Source: Glossina fuscipes
Lineage: Eukaryota > Arthropoda > Insecta > Diptera > Glossinidae
DNA length: 64,000 nt
NCBI RefSeq assembly: GCF_014805625.2
Contig: NW_023998432.1
Span: 1,246,388-1,310,387, forward strand
Direction of reading: 5' to 3'
In this document: in pieces, positions 59,746 to 64,000 of the stretch
How the letters are laid out: each line of letters opens with the position of its first letter
How positions within the stretch are numbered: the stretch's first letter is position 1
Made by a program: the position numbers and the translations under genes
The notes under the pieces: model-generated
What the model was told of the DNA's origin: nothing
Database searches by the model: none
The model's input: the letters and a program-made list of their open reading frames with translations, nothing else

Positions 59746-60712
59746 AAGACACAAACACAATTAAAAAACGAAACCATATTTGATTTTATAAAAGATTAAG
59801 AAAATAAATTATTGTTATTATATATATTATATATTTATAAATTTTTCAACGCATTTGAGCAACTGCAGACTTTTGATATGTGTTAATGGATGCTGATCTA
59901 CCAGGTTTTTGGTTAAATTCATTAAAATTTTTTGTAATTAATTTATGGTCTTACATATACAGAAACGGCAGACTTTGGGTGTGTTAAATCCTGCACGTAA
60001 TAAACGATATATACAAATCCTTAATCCTTGCCCCATAAATATATCCTGAGTATAGAAAATGGGATTTTTTTTAAATGTTTCAGCATTTTTTTAAAAATCT
60101 GGAATTACGTAATGCCTTTGAAAATTGTTATAATTCGATTTATACATTTCATTCTTTTAGTGTTTGTACATGAGAGCTGGTAATAATAACTTAATTGTTT
60201 TTGTGGTCGTAATTAAGGGCTTAGTTTATTTTTTATGTGCATGCTTGCTAATATTATTTAATTTTAATACTTATTTTATTTGTTTTTTTTTTTTTTTTAC
60301 TTCGCGATAAAAAGTAACTTAAGCAAAGACATTTTTAAAAAGGACACAAACCTTAAATAATTTGGGCTATCTTGGTAGCCTCTCTTCACTTTTGTCCCGA
60401 TTCATATAATTTCATTATTATTATTACAAAAATAAATAAAAGAGTTTTTAATAGCTTCTATTTGATAAGAGTTTAGGTGTTGTGCGCAAAATAAATCGAC
60501 CTATAGGACCTCAAGTAGTATTGCTTTACGATTTAATGATTTATCTGCATTAAATTGTTGATCCATCAAAATTTTTACGATGACCGCAAATTGTCATTAG
60601 CTTACATAAAATTTACACATGTAAGTATATATGTAAACCTTTACACACATGGTATGTTCAAAAAATAACGAAAAACGTACATACTTCTACTTCTACTAAA
60701 AAAGAAAACCAA
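59746..60712. other. No recognisable feature
   Basis: AT-rich with a T run at about 60281-60298. Nothing supported. Confidence 0.45.
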
Positions 60713-60884
60713 ACCCCTTTGAGTGAGCGAAGACAAAGGGTTCCGACTAGCAACTCAATAGTCGTGGGTTCAAATCTCATGTGTGATAGAGTCTTTAATA
60801 AAGCCGATAGCCTTATATGCTAAGAGCTTTAAGAGTTTTGTCTTCAAATTTATTTCTCTGGCAAAATTAATAATAATAATAATA
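60713..60884 (+). mobile_element. tRNA-derived SINE, copy 3
   Basis: The A-box region is eroded (TTTGAGTGAGCGAAGACAAAG) but the middle is intact. GACTAGCAACTCAATAGTCG is followed by GTGGGTTCAAATC, a consensus B box. The body (GAGTCTTTAATAAAGCCGAT, TATATGCTAAGAGCTTTAAG, TTATTTCTCTGGCAAAATTA) and a (TAA)n tail at 60868-60884 match copies 1 and 2. Confidence 0.8.
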
Positions 60885-62395
60885 AAACAATTATTTTGTT
60901 AAAATACTTTGGAAATAGGAGAGTGAGGACAACTGACACCCATCTTTTCGTAGTGGGTGTATAAAGTTAATACAGCGAAGGAAAAAACAAAACTGCGACA
61001 TAGTTTCGAACAATAATAACAACAATAACAAACAAACAAAAACATATAATGATTGTACTCATATTTTCCTATGGCGCGTTCGCTTTCACTTTAACTTTTC
61101 TGCACAACCAGTCTAGTTATCTCATAGATTTGATTATTCCTAATAATATTAAAAGTATTGGATTTAAAAGTTGAGAAGAAATTTACAATGGTTTTTTTAT
61201 CAATTTTTTCTTAATGTGACGCTAAATGAAGCTATTATTGTTATTGTCTGTTAATTTTTCAATGGCATTCCGCGATTCAAAATTAACTTGTCCTCATAAA
61301 ACTCGTTTAAGGGTGAAAATGTATTAATTAAAATTAAATTTATTGTTTGCAAATATTTGTTACAATAAATTATGGAGACGTTGTGTATTTCTAAGATGCT
61401 GAGCATTGTTATCTAGATACAGCACGGTTTATTAATATATCAACTTTGGTCGAAATTCTGTTAAAATAAAAAAGTATTTGTCCCGAAAGAATTTGAAACA
61501 TTCTGTTATTTTATTTTATTTAGATACTCTCCATCGCTAAGTAGTTGGTGAATTTCTCCCTCTTGTGCTAATATGCGAATTTCTTGTTGAAATAATAAGA
61601 CGAAGAGACCCATTTTTGGATATTTGAATGAGAGTTAAATTCGAATTTGAAATCTGATGGAACAGACAGTAAGTCAAACTTGCAAATCATTATTAATCAT
61701 AGCGAGCGTTGTCTTTTGACTGCCGTCACACTTTCAATTCAGCGCAGTCAACTTTTCCTAACTAAGCTTTCTTAAATGGTACCAAACGTCATCATGCTGA
61801 GAAATCATCACATAAGGATCTTTGGGTTATTGCGTTCGTTTCTTAGTTCAATTGCATCAATTACTGTTGTTAACATTCTCTAGTAATTTTTCGTTTAGTT
61901 AGAGCAACTCATAATATGCTACAATCAATTGAATCGCCTAATGGGTGCGCCTTGGCATTGTTAACGGTTTGACTGGTCATCTTCATAGTCACTTACGGAC
62001 TTTGTCAAGTCTTCGCGTTAGTCTATAATGGCAAGTAATAAACGCATAGTTCGATGTTCTGCCATTAATAATTCTCTTTTTATGTTCAGCAAGTTCGCGA
62101 GATCCTACTGTATATAAAATCGAATGGTTTGAACGGATCATACAGGAAAATTATTAAACTTTTGCAGCCGACATTATTACTATACATCACAAAGATTACA
62201 AATACAATATTTGCCACGAGGTGTTCTCCTAGAAGCTGGAAGTTTCCAAAAATTCTACCGAAAATTTTAATTGCTATATAGCCAAACGACTAAATACCTC
62301 TTGGAACATAATTTAATAATCGGTCTGGCTCTAAACCTAAATCTAAACCTATTTTACTCCTAGAGTCAGTCAGTCGAAAACATATAATTCTTTTT
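60885..62395. other. No recognisable gene
   Basis: AT-rich sequence with short AAC/AAT repeats near 61010-61045. A less AT-rich patch at 61690-62110 has no identifiable content. Confidence 0.4.
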
Positions 62396-63045
62396 CAACC
62401 TAAACTTTTTAAAGACGTTTGTTTCAGTTGATCGTGATACTCTTTGTGCTAAGTTTGAAATATGTACAACTGAAATTCGTACAATACAGCAAAGCAATTT
62501 CATTTATACTAAGCAGATCGTTGGTAGATAATCAACTGCTTTAACAAAGTAACAGAGTGCGTTACCGAGCAAGAGGAGACCCCAAACGATCGTTACGAGG
62601 ACTATTCTTATCTAGTCTGTGCATAAACGATCCATCAAGATTTGTAGGACCCAGCAAGTTGCACATGTATGTGGATGATGCGCAACTGTTCCCAAGTGCC
62701 TGCAATAACCAAATAAGCTTGTGAGTCGATAGGATCTGAGCTACGCTTAATGATCTCCTATTGATAAATGTAAAAATTTTTCAATTACCAAGAAACTATC
62801 ACGGCTTTCAATCAATTTAGTGATAACTGTTAATAAACACATGATAATCTTAGTTGAATCCCAAGCACGGAAAAATCGCGACCTACGGGTAATTCAAAGC
62901 AGTACAGCATTTAGAATAAAGTCTCTTTTAGCAAAAACTTATCTCCTTCCAACGTTTCTGTTTACGTGTTACTCTCTGAATATCCGAGCTGCACACATCA
63001 AAAGTCACTGTCAACAATGTTGTTCGGTTTGTGTATAGTTTAAAC
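62396..63045 (+). pseudogene. Non-LTR reverse transcriptase relic with intact YxDD
   Basis: Plus-strand reading gives SVDRDTLCAKFEICTTEIR (near 62428), aligning with the segment after motif A. It continues as VLPSKRGDPKRSLRG (near 62555) and CINDPSRFVGPSK, then LHMYVDDAQLF (near 62655-62690). This carries the catalytic YxDD box intact. NDLLLINVKIF follows. Near 62925-63040 it reads SLLAKTYLLPTFLFTCYSL, aligning with the thumb segment where relatives have LAKxLLLPTLLYG. Stops and shifts break it, and both ends are missing. It differs in sequence from the 21-kb family and may be a second jockey-superfamily lineage. Confidence 0.7.
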
Positions 63046-64000
63046 CGAAGGGATTACGTATTAACATACACGCATAAATTGCATAACATTTTTTACACAG
63101 TGCAGCCTCAATAAGTAGCACTCGCGGCCACTAATAGAGGTATAAAATATATAAAAATGAGGAAAAAACTTGAAAGGCATTTTCGTATATATGCTATAGT
63201 GCTGGAAGGTTTAAATGCTTGTTAATAAGAAATTATAATGTAACTAATCCTTAAATCATGACGTATTTTTTTATTCATCTATTCCTTCTATACTTTCATT
63301 TTTATTTCCTTTCCTCACATTAGTCACTATTTCTTTATTTGTTATTTGTTCGTCTGTTACACTGCTATATGCTAAATTAAGAATATTGAGCCTTGTCGTG
63401 TAGGCGATAAGTTAAAAAAATATAATACCTAATAAAAAAGAAAACGACACCAATGATGACATCTTTCACGAATCAGTGGCACTATCACCGGACTTGATCA
63501 AAAAAGTGTCGCTTCTGGCAAATCACATTTTTTCGCATAGAGCTCATCTTATTCAAAGCTTTATTTTGATTATTTTAGCAAAATAACTTGTACCGTCGTG
63601 TAAAGCTTGCAAGGACTAGAGACAAGATAAACGAATTAATATTGGGTAAAGCTCACGAATATAAAGTAAAGCCTCATTCTAAAAATTTCTATAGGTAGTT
63701 ATTATTACATCTGAGCGATAAGTATATGTAGGTCAGAAAAAAGAGTGAATCCGGGTTTTTACAAACTACGGAAAATATAAAAAAGTTTTGATTACATTTT
63801 TATTTAGAACCGTTGCTACTAAATAGTGAAGCAAACGTTAACGATGTACGTTTTTAAACAAGTTGCTTAAATGGGTTATAGAATTTTCTAAAGATTCCTG
63901 AACTCGCTGACTTTTCATGTGTCATTCATGCTTTTATATTTCTTATTGACTAAGCTATTTATATTTAAAACGTTTAGAGAATCCGTTAGTAATCTCTTTT
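63046..64000. other. No recognisable feature
   Basis: AT-rich to the window edge; no supported gene, RNA or repeat boundary. Confidence 0.45.

Noticed and set aside
60734..60790. Possible functional tRNA gene with good B box
   Set aside because: No closing acceptor stem, eroded A box, and the same body and tail occur in two other places; it is a SINE head.

Overview
The window looks like AT-rich, largely gene-free nuclear DNA of a dipteran fly. The organism call is inference: the evidence is the transposon content (several mariner subfamilies, a Tc1-like element, CR1/jockey-like and LOA/R1-like non-LTR elements, a copia-like scrap), long A/T homopolymers, (TA)n and (TTTA)n tracts, and GTAAGT-type splice donors. 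A higher (brachyceran) fly, perhaps a tephritid, is my best guess. No complete host gene, rRNA, functional tRNA, CRISPR array or operon is visible.

Layout. 0-1 kb: 3' part of a degenerate Tc1-like transposase (minus). 1-6 kb: mostly featureless. 6-7.3 kb: non-LTR reverse transcriptase (RT) and copia-like fragments (minus). 7.46-7.54 kb: a candidate signal-peptide exon ending at a splice donor (plus). 7.66-8.94 kb: an end-to-end mariner of 1,287 bp with inverted repeats, TA duplication and two frameshifts. 10.9-11.9 kb: first long copy of an unnamed dispersed repeat. 12.4 kb: first of three copies of a tRNA-derived SINE. 16.07 kb: TATA-initiator core-promoter-like site. 16.6-19.0 kb: decayed non-LTR element with endonuclease, RT and RNase H relics. 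21.3-23.5 kb: CR1/jockey-like element (minus). 28.2-29.0 kb: 3' end of a related element (plus), with a terminal hairpin and an AATA tail. 37.6-37.8 kb: a candidate internal host exon (plus). 39.8-40.3 kb: non-LTR endonuclease relic. 45.2-46.4 kb: a mariner fragment and a 519-bp mariner deletion derivative. 51.3-51.8 kb: an imperfect foldback repeat. 55.6-56.3 kb: an internally deleted irritans-type mariner. 57.4 and 60.7 kb: SINE copies 2 and 3. 58.6-59.7 kb: another long copy of the dispersed repeat. 62.4-63.05 kb: non-LTR RT relic with an intact YxDD box.

How it fits together. Almost every recognisable coding trace is a broken mobile element, in both orientations. The two candidate host exons are both on the plus strand, about 30 kb apart, and each ends at a GTAAGT donor. 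One large-intron gene could therefore span the window and host these insertions, but I could not identify the protein and this is inference. The most useful unnamed items are the SINE family, the dispersed repeat with inverted CACCACTT-type termini (at least eight copies or fragments), and the foldback at 51.3-51.8 kb. All similarity statements come from reading translations by eye; no database search was run.
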